A program made the position numbers and the translations under genes. A stretch of 7,068 bases of DNA from Verrucomicrobia bacterium UBA3214 (GTDB taxonomy: Bacteria; Verrucomicrobiota; Kiritimatiellia; RFP12; UBA1067): contig DEWI01000033.1 in NCBI GenBank assembly GCA_002363575.1, positions 1 to 7,068 on the forward strand. Reading direction: 5' to 3'. Shown in pieces: positions 1-6,002 of this stretch (the first letter of the stretch is position 1; every line of letters begins with the position of its first letter). A model generated the notes under the pieces. The model saw only the letters and a list, made by a program, of their open reading frames with translations, searched no databases and was not told where the DNA came from.

Positions 1-1
1 T

Positions 2-1129
2 TCGACGATTCCATGGACGTTCACGAACAACGGAACCGACTATACCGTCACGGAGATTGCCGCCGCGGCGTTCGCCACGCGCGCTAACCTCGTCGGTACT
101 CTGCGTTTCCCCGAAACAGTCAAAGTGGTGGGCGAACGCGCATTCCAAAAATGCAACGGGCTTACGGCGTTGACGTCGCTCGGCGGCGTGACGAATCTCA
201 ACTCTTATGCGTTCAACGAATGCGACAATCTCGGAGGCTTTTTCCCGGACATTGCGAGAGTTTCGGTATTCGGCGGCGGTCCGTTCCAGTATGCGGGGCG
301 AAACGGCGGGATGACGGGGACGGTGCGGCTCAACAAAAACGCGACCGCCGTTTCAACGAGAATGTTTGCCGGAACGTACTTGACCGGTACGATTCTGATC
401 CCTTCTAACGTCACGTCCATCAGAGACCTCGCCTTCAACGAAGCGAAGCTGCTCAAGGGCGCGTGGATAGCGGGCCTGCCGTATGTCTCATCCGGTACGC
501 AGCCCCAGACGGGGGTGTATTTGACAAATGTTTTCCGCTACAACAATGCGAACGAGTTGACCGTGTTCGGCCCCAACACGAGGCCGACAAACGATTCGAC
601 ATTGACGGGCCAGTGGCAGAACTTCGGCAAGGATGTCAACGGCGTGGTGCTTCTGCCGAAAAACGGCAAATGGGACGGCTTTACGCTCAACTCGCCGAAT
701 GCGACGGTCGATTTCTACGAGTTCGCGATGGAGCTTGACGAGGACAGAGGGCTTGTGAAAATCAAGGCGACGACGGAAGACCAGCTCTACCAGGCGCTCA
801 AATACGCGCCGAAGTTCAAGAGCGTCTTCGGTTTCGACACGAAGATCACGACGCCTGCGGCCGTGACGTTTGCGAGCGGCAAGATTACGCGCGAGCTGGT
901 CGATGCCGCGAACGCCACGTTCGATGCGCTGAAATTCTCCGTCAAGACGCAGACCGAGCTGAACGCGCTTCTCGCCGCGATTCCCGCGACGGAGGCGATC
1001 GCGATAGATACCGACGGCGCCACGGAAGACATGGCGCTTGACACGCTCGACCGTGAAGTCTATGTGCGCCTGCCGTATGGCTGGAAATACCAGTTCAAGC
1101 GCAACGGGCTTATAATCCTCTTCAGATAA
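2..1129 (+). CDS. BspA-like leucine-rich repeat protein, 3' part (start lies outside the window)
   Basis: The frame is open from base 2 to the TAA at 1127-1129, giving the last 375 residues of a longer protein. Residues about 19-150 carry degenerate BspA/LRR_5-type repeats with the pattern I-x-x-x-A-F-x-x-x-x-x-L-x-G-x-x-x-F-P: see AAAAFATRANLVGTLRFPE, VGERAFQKCNGLTAL, NSYAFNECDNLGG, and later IRDLAFNEAKLLKG. Such repeats are known from surface or secreted proteins involved in binding host or matrix molecules. Residues about 150-375 have no repeats that I recognise and end in YQFKRNGLIILFR, with no visible LPXTG, PEP-CTERM or membrane anchor. The GTG at 125 is internal because the repeat pattern runs through it, so it should not be taken as the start. 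The signal peptide, if any, is off the left edge. Family assignment is good; function is only inferred. Confidence 0.8.
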   Translation, partial: STIPWTFTNNGTDYTVTEIAAAAFATRANLVGTLRFPETVKVVGERAFQKCNGLTALTSLGGVTNLNSYAFNECDNLGGFFPDIARVSVFGGGPFQYAGRNGGMTGTVRLNKNATAVSTRMFAGTYLTGTILIPSNVTSIRDLAFNEAKLLKGAWIAGLPYVSSGTQPQTGVYLTNVFRYNNANELTVFGPNTRPTNDSTLTGQWQNFGKDVNGVVLLPKNGKWDGFTLNSPNATVDFYEFAMELDEDRGLVKIKATTEDQLYQALKYAPKFKSVFGFDTKITTPAAVTFASGKITRELVDAANATFDALKFSVKTQTELNALLAAIPATEAIAIDTDGATEDMALDTLDREVYVRLPYGWKYQFKRNGLIILFR

Positions 1130-1149
1130 AGGCGAGTGCAAAACTTCTT

Positions 1150-1209
1150 CAAACGGGATTTGCCAGTCGCCGGGAACCAGAAGCCTTTCGACAGTGCAAA
1201 TCCTGTTTG
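1150..1209. other. Long imperfect inverted repeat between the LRR gene and the phosphoesterase gene
   Basis: Bases 1150-1163 (CAAACGGGATTTGC) pair with 1196-1209 (GCAAATCCTGTTTG) over 14 bp with one G-U pair. After a one-base bulge and a mismatch the stem continues with 1166-1169 (GTCG) against 1189-1192 (CGAC), leaving a loop of about 19 bases. It begins 20 bases after the LRR stop codon, so a transcript end or RNA-stabilising hairpin for that gene is plausible. There is no U-tract after it, so it is not a typical intrinsic terminator. A mobile or dispersed repeat is the alternative. The surrounding gap (1130-1257) shows no convincing promoter. Confidence 0.45.
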
Positions 1210-1257
1210 CGGAACGCTCGCGCTCGCGGGCGCAAAAGAGAAAAGACGCAAGAGCAG

Positions 1258-2778
1258 ATGACGACAAGACGCGAATTCCTGAAAGGGATGGGCGCGCTCG
1301 GAGCGTTCGGCGCGTCGGGCGCCGGGCGCTTTCTCCTGGCCGCCGGAGATTTGCTGAACGCCGCGGGGAAGCCGCGCCTGAAATTCGGCGTCGTTTCGGA
1401 TCTGCACATCGTCCGCTCCGGGCTTGATGAAAAGCTCGCGGCCGAAGGCAACGCGCTAACGTTCATCCGCGCGCTCGAATGGTTCCGTTCGCAAAACGTC
1501 GATGCCGTCGCAATCACCGGCGACATGGCGGACCACGGAAACGACGTGAACCTCATGGCCGTCGCCGATGCGTGGTATTCCGTCTTCCCGGAAGACAGAT
1601 ACCCGGACGGCAGGCGCGTGGAGAAGCTCTTCATCACCGGCAATCACGATTGGTGCGGCGACGTCGATGCGCACAACGAAAAACTCTGGCCTGCGAAAGA
1701 CGAAAGGGCAGGCCACATCCTGCAGGCGGACATGGCGCGCTGGTGGGAAAAGGCTTTCCACGAAGCATACCTGCCCGTCTGGAGAAAGGACGTAAACGGC
1801 TTCACGTTCGTCGGCTGCCACTGGGACGCATCCGGCGGCGCGTATCCTTTCGCCAGGATAAAGGAATGGATGGACGCGAACGCGCGCTCGCTCGATCCGT
1901 CGCAGCCCTTTTTCTATCTTCAGCATCCGCACCTGAAAGACACGTGCTACGGCCCGTGGGCCTGGGGGCGCGACAAGGGCATTGCGACGAAGACGCTCGC
2001 CGCGTTCCCCAACGCGATCGCGCTTTCCGGGCATTCGCACTATCCGCTCACGGACGAGCGCTCGATATGGCAGGGCGCCTTCACGTCCGTAGGCTGCGCT
2101 TCGCTCAGATACGCCAACACGAATTACAGCGAATTCCCCGACGGACTCGAAAACTGGTCTGGCGGCGGCGGACGCGAAGGCTGGAAGCTCAACGGCGGGA
2201 AGTTCCTCAAAAAGCTCTACACGGGCGACGCCAGGCACGGAATGCTGTGGAGCGTTTACGACGACGCGATAATCGTGCGCAAGCGCGAATTTCTTTCTTC
2301 TTCGCAACTCGGCGCCGACTGGGTGATCCCGCTTCCAGCGGCGAAGGAGAAGCCGTTCGCGTTCGCCGCGCGCGCGAAGGCGCTCCGCGCACCGCAATTC
2401 GCGCCGGACGCCGCGCTCTCGATCGAAAGAATCAAAGCGAAGAATCGCGGCGGGCGCGAACGGAACGGTCCCGGCGTCGTGAAGGCGGTGCTGCAGGATG
2501 CCGTGCGCGTGACCGCGCCTGCCGTGGAGAAGGACGAGCTGGCGCGCGCCTACTGCTACGAATTCACCGCCGTTCTCGCCGGCGGCGAAAAGATTTTGAA
2601 ACGTGTGGCGCCGCCATCCTACCACCACTCGACGGCGAACTGGCGAAAGATGAAAGAGCCTGCCAGCTGCATATTCGGCCTCGCGGAACTCGGCGGCGGG
2701 CAAATCCGTTTCGAAGCCGCCGCCGCCAATTCCTTCGGCGCGAAAAGCAGAACGCTTTCCGCCGCTTTCCAGATTTGA
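1258..2778 (+). CDS. Tat-exported calcineurin-like metallophosphoesterase
   Basis: 506 residues. The ATG at 1258 is chosen because it places a twin-arginine signal, TTRREFLKG, at residues 2-10, followed by a Gly/Ala-rich hydrophobic stretch to about residue 30; a TTG 51 bases upstream would only add a basic, non-signal-like extension. The metallophosphoesterase motifs appear in order: D48-L-H50 (VVSDLHIV), G-D89 (ITGDMAD), G-N129-H130-D131 (ITGNHDW), H223-x-H225 (QHPH), and G-H259-S-H261 (LSGHSH), which together form the two-metal centre of the calcineurin-like fold. The domain runs to roughly residue 300. The remaining 200 residues, ending in AAAANSFGAKSRTLSAAFQI, look like beta-rich accessory sequence. 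The enzyme should be folded in the cytoplasm with its metals and exported to the periplasm or surface. The substrate cannot be read from sequence; phosphodiesters or phosphomonoesters are possible. The next gene follows after 26 bases with no hairpin between, suggesting an operon. The Shine-Dalgarno is weak (AAGAG very close to the ATG). Confidence 0.88.
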   Translation: MTTRREFLKGMGALGAFGASGAGRFLLAAGDLLNAAGKPRLKFGVVSDLHIVRSGLDEKLAAEGNALTFIRALEWFRSQNVDAVAITGDMADHGNDVNLMAVADAWYSVFPEDRYPDGRRVEKLFITGNHDWCGDVDAHNEKLWPAKDERAGHILQADMARWWEKAFHEAYLPVWRKDVNGFTFVGCHWDASGGAYPFARIKEWMDANARSLDPSQPFFYLQHPHLKDTCYGPWAWGRDKGIATKTLAAFPNAIALSGHSHYPLTDERSIWQGAFTSVGCASLRYANTNYSEFPDGLENWSGGGGREGWKLNGGKFLKKLYTGDARHGMLWSVYDDAIIVRKREFLSSSQLGADWVIPLPAAKEKPFAFAARAKALRAPQFAPDAALSIERIKAKNRGGRERNGPGVVKAVLQDAVRVTAPAVEKDELARAYCYEFTAVLAGGEKILKRVAPPSYHHSTANWRKMKEPASCIFGLAELGGGQIRFEAAAANSFGAKSRTLSAAFQI

Positions 2779-2787
2779 TCCTCCACC

Positions 2788-2792
2788 GGAGA
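2788..2792 (+). promoter_or_regulatory. Ribosome binding site of the phosphatase-fucosidase gene
   Basis: GGAGA lies 12 bases before the ATG at 2805. It supports that start, which also puts a signal peptide at the N-terminus, although the same frame stays open far upstream inside the phosphoesterase gene. Confidence 0.55.
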
Positions 2793-2804
2793 AACACAAG
2801 CCCG

Positions 2805-5291
2805 ATGAAAAACCGTCTGTTGTTCGCATATGCTTTTGCCGTCCTGTGCGCCCAAGGCGCGATAGAACCGCTCTCTCCCGACGGCGGCGAGGAAGTCGCC
2901 ATGCGCCCGGCCTCGCAAGCGGAATTGTTCAATCTGCACACCCAGAGCGAACGCAAGAAAAAGGGCCGCGAATACAAGAAAGCGCGCACCGGCCTTTGGA
3001 AGGCCAACAACCCCGTAGTTTTCGAATGGCGCGCGGACGCCGGCGAAACCGGCCCGTGGAAAGTCACGCTCTCGCTGCGGAAAGATTTTTCGCGCCCGCT
3101 CGAATTCCAGCTCGGCAAGACCGATCTCATGGCCGTGAAAGAGGAAAAGACCGGCGACGGCGCCGTCATCTACCGCTTCGAAAACCGCTTTGCAAATCTC
3201 CTTCTCGGCCGCGAGTATTTCTGGAAGGTGAAAGGATTCGCAAAAGACGGCAAGACGCTCGTCGAATCCGCCGCGGGCAGATTCAAGACCGCGCTCGAGC
3301 CGCCGCGATGGATCGCTCTCGAGGGCCGCGTGAAGAACATGCGCGATCTCGGAGGCTGGCCGGCAGAGAACGGTTGCCGCGTGCGCCAGGGCATGGTCTA
3401 TCGTTCGCAAGGCTTGAACGACAACAGCGCGCTCGGCGACACGCCGGGACGCAACCGCCTGACGGTCGAAGACGCGCGCTATCTTAAAGACGTTCTCGGC
3501 ATCAAGACGGAACTCGATCTTCGAAAGCCCTTCGAGACCGCGTCGGCTGGAGCATCGCCCATCGGCGGCGGCGTGCGCTGCATCGAGCGCAAGAGCGCGA
3601 GCTACGCCACGATATTCAAAGGCGAGCACAAGAAGACCATGGGCCGGAACATCAAAGTCTTCGCCGACATATCGAACTACCCGGTCGTCTTCCACTGCAT
3701 CGACGGCGCCGACCGCACAGGCTCGCTTTCGTACATCCTGCTGGGCCTGCTGGGCGTGGAGAAAGAGAATCTGGAAAAGGAATGGGAGAGCACCTTCTAC
3801 CCGTCTATCCCCACGCCGGACGTCGGCAGCGACGGCAAGCGCTACTGGAAAGGCACGGCGTACTTCGACGAAGGGCTGGCCAAATACGGCGACGAATCCA
3901 CGCCGCTCGCAACGAAGATCGAACGCTACCTCCTCGATTGCGGCGTCACCGCCGAAGAGATTGCGCGCATCCGCTCCATCATGCTCGAAGGCCGCACGGC
4001 GGAGCGCCCGGTGCCGAGGCCCGCGCTCGCCAAGCGCCTTGCCGCCGATGAAGAGATAATCGCCCTCGTCCACTGGGGCCCGGATACGTACATGGATCGC
4101 GAGTGGGGATACGGCGACGAAGATCCCGCGATCGTCGATCCGGACAGATTCGACGCCGGGCAGATCGTCGGCGCATGCAAGGCCGGCGGCGCATGCGGCA
4201 TAGTTCTCGTCGCCAAGCACCACGACGGCTTCTGCCTGTGGCCGACGAAGACGACCGCGCACAACATTTCCAAATCCCCGTTCCGCGGCGGCAAGGGCGA
4301 CTATGTAAAAGAGATAGAGCAGGCATGCCGCAAGGCGGGGCTGAAATTCGGCGTGTACGTTTCGCCGTGGGATCGCAACAACGGCGACTACGCAAAGGAG
4401 AAATACGTCGAAATCTACCACGAACAGCTGCGCGAACTCCTCTCGGGCGACTACGGAGACATTTTCGAAGTGTGGTTCGACGGCGCAAACGGCGGCGACG
4501 GCTGGTACGGCGGCGCGAAAGAGAAGCGCCGCATCCCGCCCGGCTACTACCGCTTCGACGAAGTCTTCCGCTACGTGCGCGAAAAACATCCCGGCGCCGT
4601 GATCTTCTGCGGCGAAGAAGCCGCCGGCGATTTGCGCTGGCCGGGCAACGAGCGCGGGCACGTCGAGCCGGATTCGCGCGCCACGCAGACCATCGACAAA
4701 TTCGGCCAGGGCAGGGCGGCGCTGTTCAGAATGATCGAAGCCGACTTCCCGCTGCGCAAAGGATGGATTTGGCACGAAAAGGATCGCGGCAAATCCAAGA
4801 GCGCGGCGTACCTGATGAAGATCTATCTCCGCACCGTCGGCAACGGGACGGTCATGAACATAGGTGTCGCGCCCGACAAGAACGGCCTCGTGGACGAAGA
4901 AGACCTCCGCTCGCTCGCCGGCTTCAAAACCATCAAAGACGCCTTCTTCGCACACGAAGTCGCCGAAAGCGGCAAGCCCTTCAATGTGGTCGTAATGCGC
5001 GAAGACCTTTCCGCCGGCGAGCAGGTCGATGGATGGGAATTCCTCGCCGACGGCAAGCCGATACTCTCCGGCAAGGCCATAGGCAACAAGCGCATACGCA
5101 TCCTCGAAAACGAAATCGCGCCGCAGAAGTGCGAAATCAAAATCACCGCGTCTGGCGGCAACGTGCGCGGGGTGTCGTTCAAACTCTACCGCGCCGATCC
5201 GGAGCTTGTCAAACTCGTCCTCGAGTCTTCGACGTCATCGGGAGAAACAGATACGGCCAAGTGGATGAAAGCCGCCGGCGGGATAGATTGA
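2805..5291 (+). CDS. Secreted fusion: FN3-like domain, HC-x5-R phosphatase domain, and GH29 alpha-L-fucosidase
   Basis: 828 residues. Residues 1-18 form a Sec signal peptide (MKNRLLFAYAFAVLCAQG, likely cleaved after A-Q-G). Residues about 60-170 are beta-rich and FN3-like (NNPVVFEWRA to YFWKVKGFAKDGK). Residues about 171-395 are a cysteine-dependent phosphatase of the PF13350-like tyrosine/lipid phosphatase type: MRDLGG from 179, D238-L-R240, and the P-loop HC298-IDGAD-R304-TG. From about 405 to 710 there is a GH29 catalytic domain: H423-WGPDTYMDREWGYGDEDP, AKH472-H473-DGFCLWP, YVSPWDRN, and EVWFD559-G. D559 is the expected nucleophile; E616 in WPGNE is the likely acid/base by analogy with the GH29-B (alpha-1,3/1,4) type. 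Residues about 720-828 look like a C-terminal beta-sandwich. The predicted action is removal of terminal fucose from glycans outside the cytoplasm, with an additional phosphatase activity on an unknown substrate. All catalytic motifs look intact and the frame has no break. The junction (RPVPRPALAKRLAADEEII) reads like the usual N-terminal lead-in of a GH29 enzyme. It is probably co-transcribed with the phosphoesterase upstream. Confidence 0.9.
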   Translation: MKNRLLFAYAFAVLCAQGAIEPLSPDGGEEVAMRPASQAELFNLHTQSERKKKGREYKKARTGLWKANNPVVFEWRADAGETGPWKVTLSLRKDFSRPLEFQLGKTDLMAVKEEKTGDGAVIYRFENRFANLLLGREYFWKVKGFAKDGKTLVESAAGRFKTALEPPRWIALEGRVKNMRDLGGWPAENGCRVRQGMVYRSQGLNDNSALGDTPGRNRLTVEDARYLKDVLGIKTELDLRKPFETASAGASPIGGGVRCIERKSASYATIFKGEHKKTMGRNIKVFADISNYPVVFHCIDGADRTGSLSYILLGLLGVEKENLEKEWESTFYPSIPTPDVGSDGKRYWKGTAYFDEGLAKYGDESTPLATKIERYLLDCGVTAEEIARIRSIMLEGRTAERPVPRPALAKRLAADEEIIALVHWGPDTYMDREWGYGDEDPAIVDPDRFDAGQIVGACKAGGACGIVLVAKHHDGFCLWPTKTTAHNISKSPFRGGKGDYVKEIEQACRKAGLKFGVYVSPWDRNNGDYAKEKYVEIYHEQLRELLSGDYGDIFEVWFDGANGGDGWYGGAKEKRRIPPGYYRFDEVFRYVREKHPGAVIFCGEEAAGDLRWPGNERGHVEPDSRATQTIDKFGQGRAALFRMIEADFPLRKGWIWHEKDRGKSKSAAYLMKIYLRTVGNGTVMNIGVAPDKNGLVDEEDLRSLAGFKTIKDAFFAHEVAESGKPFNVVVMREDLSAGEQVDGWEFLADGKPILSGKAIGNKRIRILENEIAPQKCEIKITASGGNVRGVSFKLYRADPELVKLVLESSTSSGETDTAKWMKAAGGID

Positions 5292-5326
5292 TCTCGATTC
5301 TTCTCGCATCCAGGCGGCGAAAGGGG

Positions 5327-5349
5327 CTTTCCTGCCGGTGGCGGGAAAG
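5327..5349 (+). terminator. Compact hairpin after the fucosidase stop codon, possible 3' end
   Basis: CTTTCCTGCC (5327-5336) pairs with GGCGGGAAAG (5340-5349) over 10 bp, with one T-G pair, around a three-base loop GGT. It lies 36 bases after the TGA. No U-tract follows on the + strand (AGATTT), so termination is only suggested by position and stem strength. The sequence may instead belong to the degenerate minus-strand element next to it. Confidence 0.35.
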
Positions 5350-5404
5350 AGATTTCACGGAACGCCAGCGAAGGCGGCGCGAGAAGCCAAGGAACGTCCA
5401 GAAC

Positions 5405-5753
5405 GCCGCCGGCCGCCTTGTATTCATAGAGCTGAATGCCGGGATCGGACGTCGAGACGGCAGGCTTTTTCACGCGCGCGACTTGCGAATCGAAGACCGC
5501 GGCGACATTCTGCACCGCGTAGCAGGCGCGCTTTATCCTCGTCACGTCGTTCGACGCATTCGTGCGCAGAAGCCCTTTCCTGTTGGCGAAGATCGCGGGA
5601 TAGGTCGGCTGGCGGTATTGTATATCGACGATCCCGAACACCGAAGATTCCACATTGTGCCCGAGATCCCCCCTGCAACCGGCGCATATTCCACTTCGCC
5701 TGCAAATATTCGCTCCACGGCGCGAAGTGAGCATGACAAAACCGCAACATTCA
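5405..5753 (-). pseudogene. Frameshifted, doubly truncated remnant of a minus-strand gene (glycoside hydrolase-like C-terminal part?)
   Basis: Reading the minus strand from 5753 (just after a TGA), one frame gives HFAPWSEYLQAKWNMRRLQG. At a run of six G (C5668-C5673 on the + strand) the protein-like reading moves to another frame and continues DLGHNVESSVFG, then IVDIQYRQPTYPAIFANRKG, LLRTNASNDVTRIKR, CYAVQNVAAVFD, and STSDPGIQLYEYK to about 5405. With five G instead of six the two parts join in frame. Beyond 5405 the frame stays open into the fucosidase gene but reads as low-complexity proline/serine sequence without protein character. There is no proper start region, the N-terminus is missing, and the end is replaced. 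The text, with its AVQNV-x-x-VFD segment, resembles C-terminal parts of large secreted glycoside hydrolase-like proteins as I remember them, but the family is unverified. I judge it a decayed fragment rather than a working gene; a sequencing error could explain the frameshift but not the missing ends. Confidence 0.5.
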
Positions 5754-5782
5754 ATTTTTCCTTCGAGGCGCGCGGAGGGGCA

Positions 5783-5812
5783 TTGACCGGCGGGAAAAAT
5801 TTATGGTATAAT
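5783..5812 (+). promoter_or_regulatory. Extended -10 sigma70-type promoter of the trp operon
   Basis: TTGACC (5783-5788) is followed by an 18-base spacer and a perfect TATAAT (5807-5812), with TG at 5804-5805 giving an extended -10 element. The predicted start point is near 5818-5820, only about 3-5 bases before the ATG of the leader peptide. Position immediately upstream of a Trp-rich leader ORF and trpC supports the call. Confidence 0.8.
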
Positions 5813-5822
5813 ACGCGCCGTC

Positions 5823-5888
5823 ATGGGCAAGAAGTTTTTTGCAAAGGGTTTCTGGTGGCGTGGAGAGGCCGGTTCCTCTCGCGCATGA
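5823..5888 (+). CDS. trpL: Trp leader peptide (attenuator peptide) with tandem Trp codons
   Basis: A 21-codon ORF, ATG at 5823 and TGA at 5886-5888, whose first twelve residues read MGKKFFAKGFWW; the tail is R-G-E-A-G, S-S-R, A. The two adjacent TGG codons (5853-5858) are the sensor positions: when charged tRNA-Trp is scarce a ribosome would stall here. The K-G-F-W-W-R core recalls the K-G-W-W-R of the Escherichia coli leader peptide, although the rest is unrelated. The peptide itself needs no function. There is almost no 5' untranslated region if the promoter call is right and no Shine-Dalgarno, so initiation may be leaderless, as known for trpL of Sinorhizobium. The ORF ends just after the first hairpin, as the attenuation mechanism requires. 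The symbol is given by function and position. Confidence 0.8.
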   Translation: MGKKFFAKGFWWRGEAGSSRA

Positions 5889-5953
5889 TACCGTTTGCAT
5901 GAAACGGATGCGGCACAAGGGCGGACCGGTTCCAGCGGGAACGGTTCGCCCTT
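5858..5953 (+). promoter_or_regulatory. trp attenuator: alternative leader RNA hairpins
   Basis: Three hairpins can be drawn. Hairpin 1:2 pairs 5858-5861 and 5863-5868 (GCGT, GAGAGG) with 5875-5884 (CCTCTCGCGC) and begins at the last base of the second Trp codon. A middle hairpin pairs CCGTTT (5891-5896) with AAACGG (5902-5907), and may be extended by GCAT (5883-5886) with ATGC (5908-5911). Hairpin 3:4 is the terminator at 5917-5953. A competing 2:3 pairing joins 5867-5875 with 5923-5931 (core CCGGT with ACCGG, three G-U pairs), which would disrupt the terminator. A ribosome stalled on the Trp codons would cover the 5' side of 1:2 and favour readthrough; one that reaches the stop at 5886 would cover segment 2 and favour termination. 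The pairings are seen by eye; the regulatory logic is from the known trp attenuation model. Confidence 0.72.
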
Positions 5954-5961
5954 TCGCTTTT
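5917..5961 (+). terminator. Attenuator terminator upstream of trpC
   Basis: AAGGGCGGACCG (5917-5928) and TTCC (5930-5933) pair with GGAA (5938-5941) and CGGTTCGCCCTT (5942-5953). This gives 16 bp with one bulged G (5929), one G-U pair and an AGCG loop. The T-rich stretch after it is short and interrupted (T, CGC, TTTT to 5961), so termination may be partial or leaky. It lies 28 bases after the leader stop and 41 bases before trpC. Confidence 0.7.
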
Positions 5962-6002
5962 CAGGTCCAATCCATCTCCAGTCCACCAATGATACGAACA
6001 AA

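Noticed and set aside
1150..1209. Integron attC site
   Set aside because: The inverted repeat lacks paired RYYYAAC/GTTRRRY core sites at its ends and no integrase or cassette series is visible.
488..1267. Long open minus-strand frame antisense to the LRR gene
   Set aside because: Arg-rich composition typical of a shadow of GC-rich coding DNA; the + strand frame carries clear LRR repeats.
1479..2804. Upstream extension of the phosphatase-fucosidase frame inside the phosphoesterase gene
   Set aside because: The extension is a basic shadow sequence; the ATG at 2805 has a ribosome binding site and a signal peptide.
2619..4955. 778-codon open minus-strand frame antisense to the phosphoesterase and fucosidase genes
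   Set aside because: It mirrors the + strand codon pattern, has no recognisable domain, and overlaps genes with intact catalytic motifs.
5917..5933. AAGGGCGGACCGG resembles the T-box consensus (AGGGTGG-ACCGCG), suggesting a tRNA-sensing T-box riboswitch
   Set aside because: The leader before it is only about 100 bases, there is no Stem I or specifier-loop architecture, and a translated ORF with tandem Trp codons explains the same region better.
5895..6002. N-terminal extension of TrpC from an upstream TTG in the same frame
   Set aside because: The extra 36 residues would come entirely from the attenuator hairpins and have no family resemblance; the ATG at 6003 gives a normal TrpC start.
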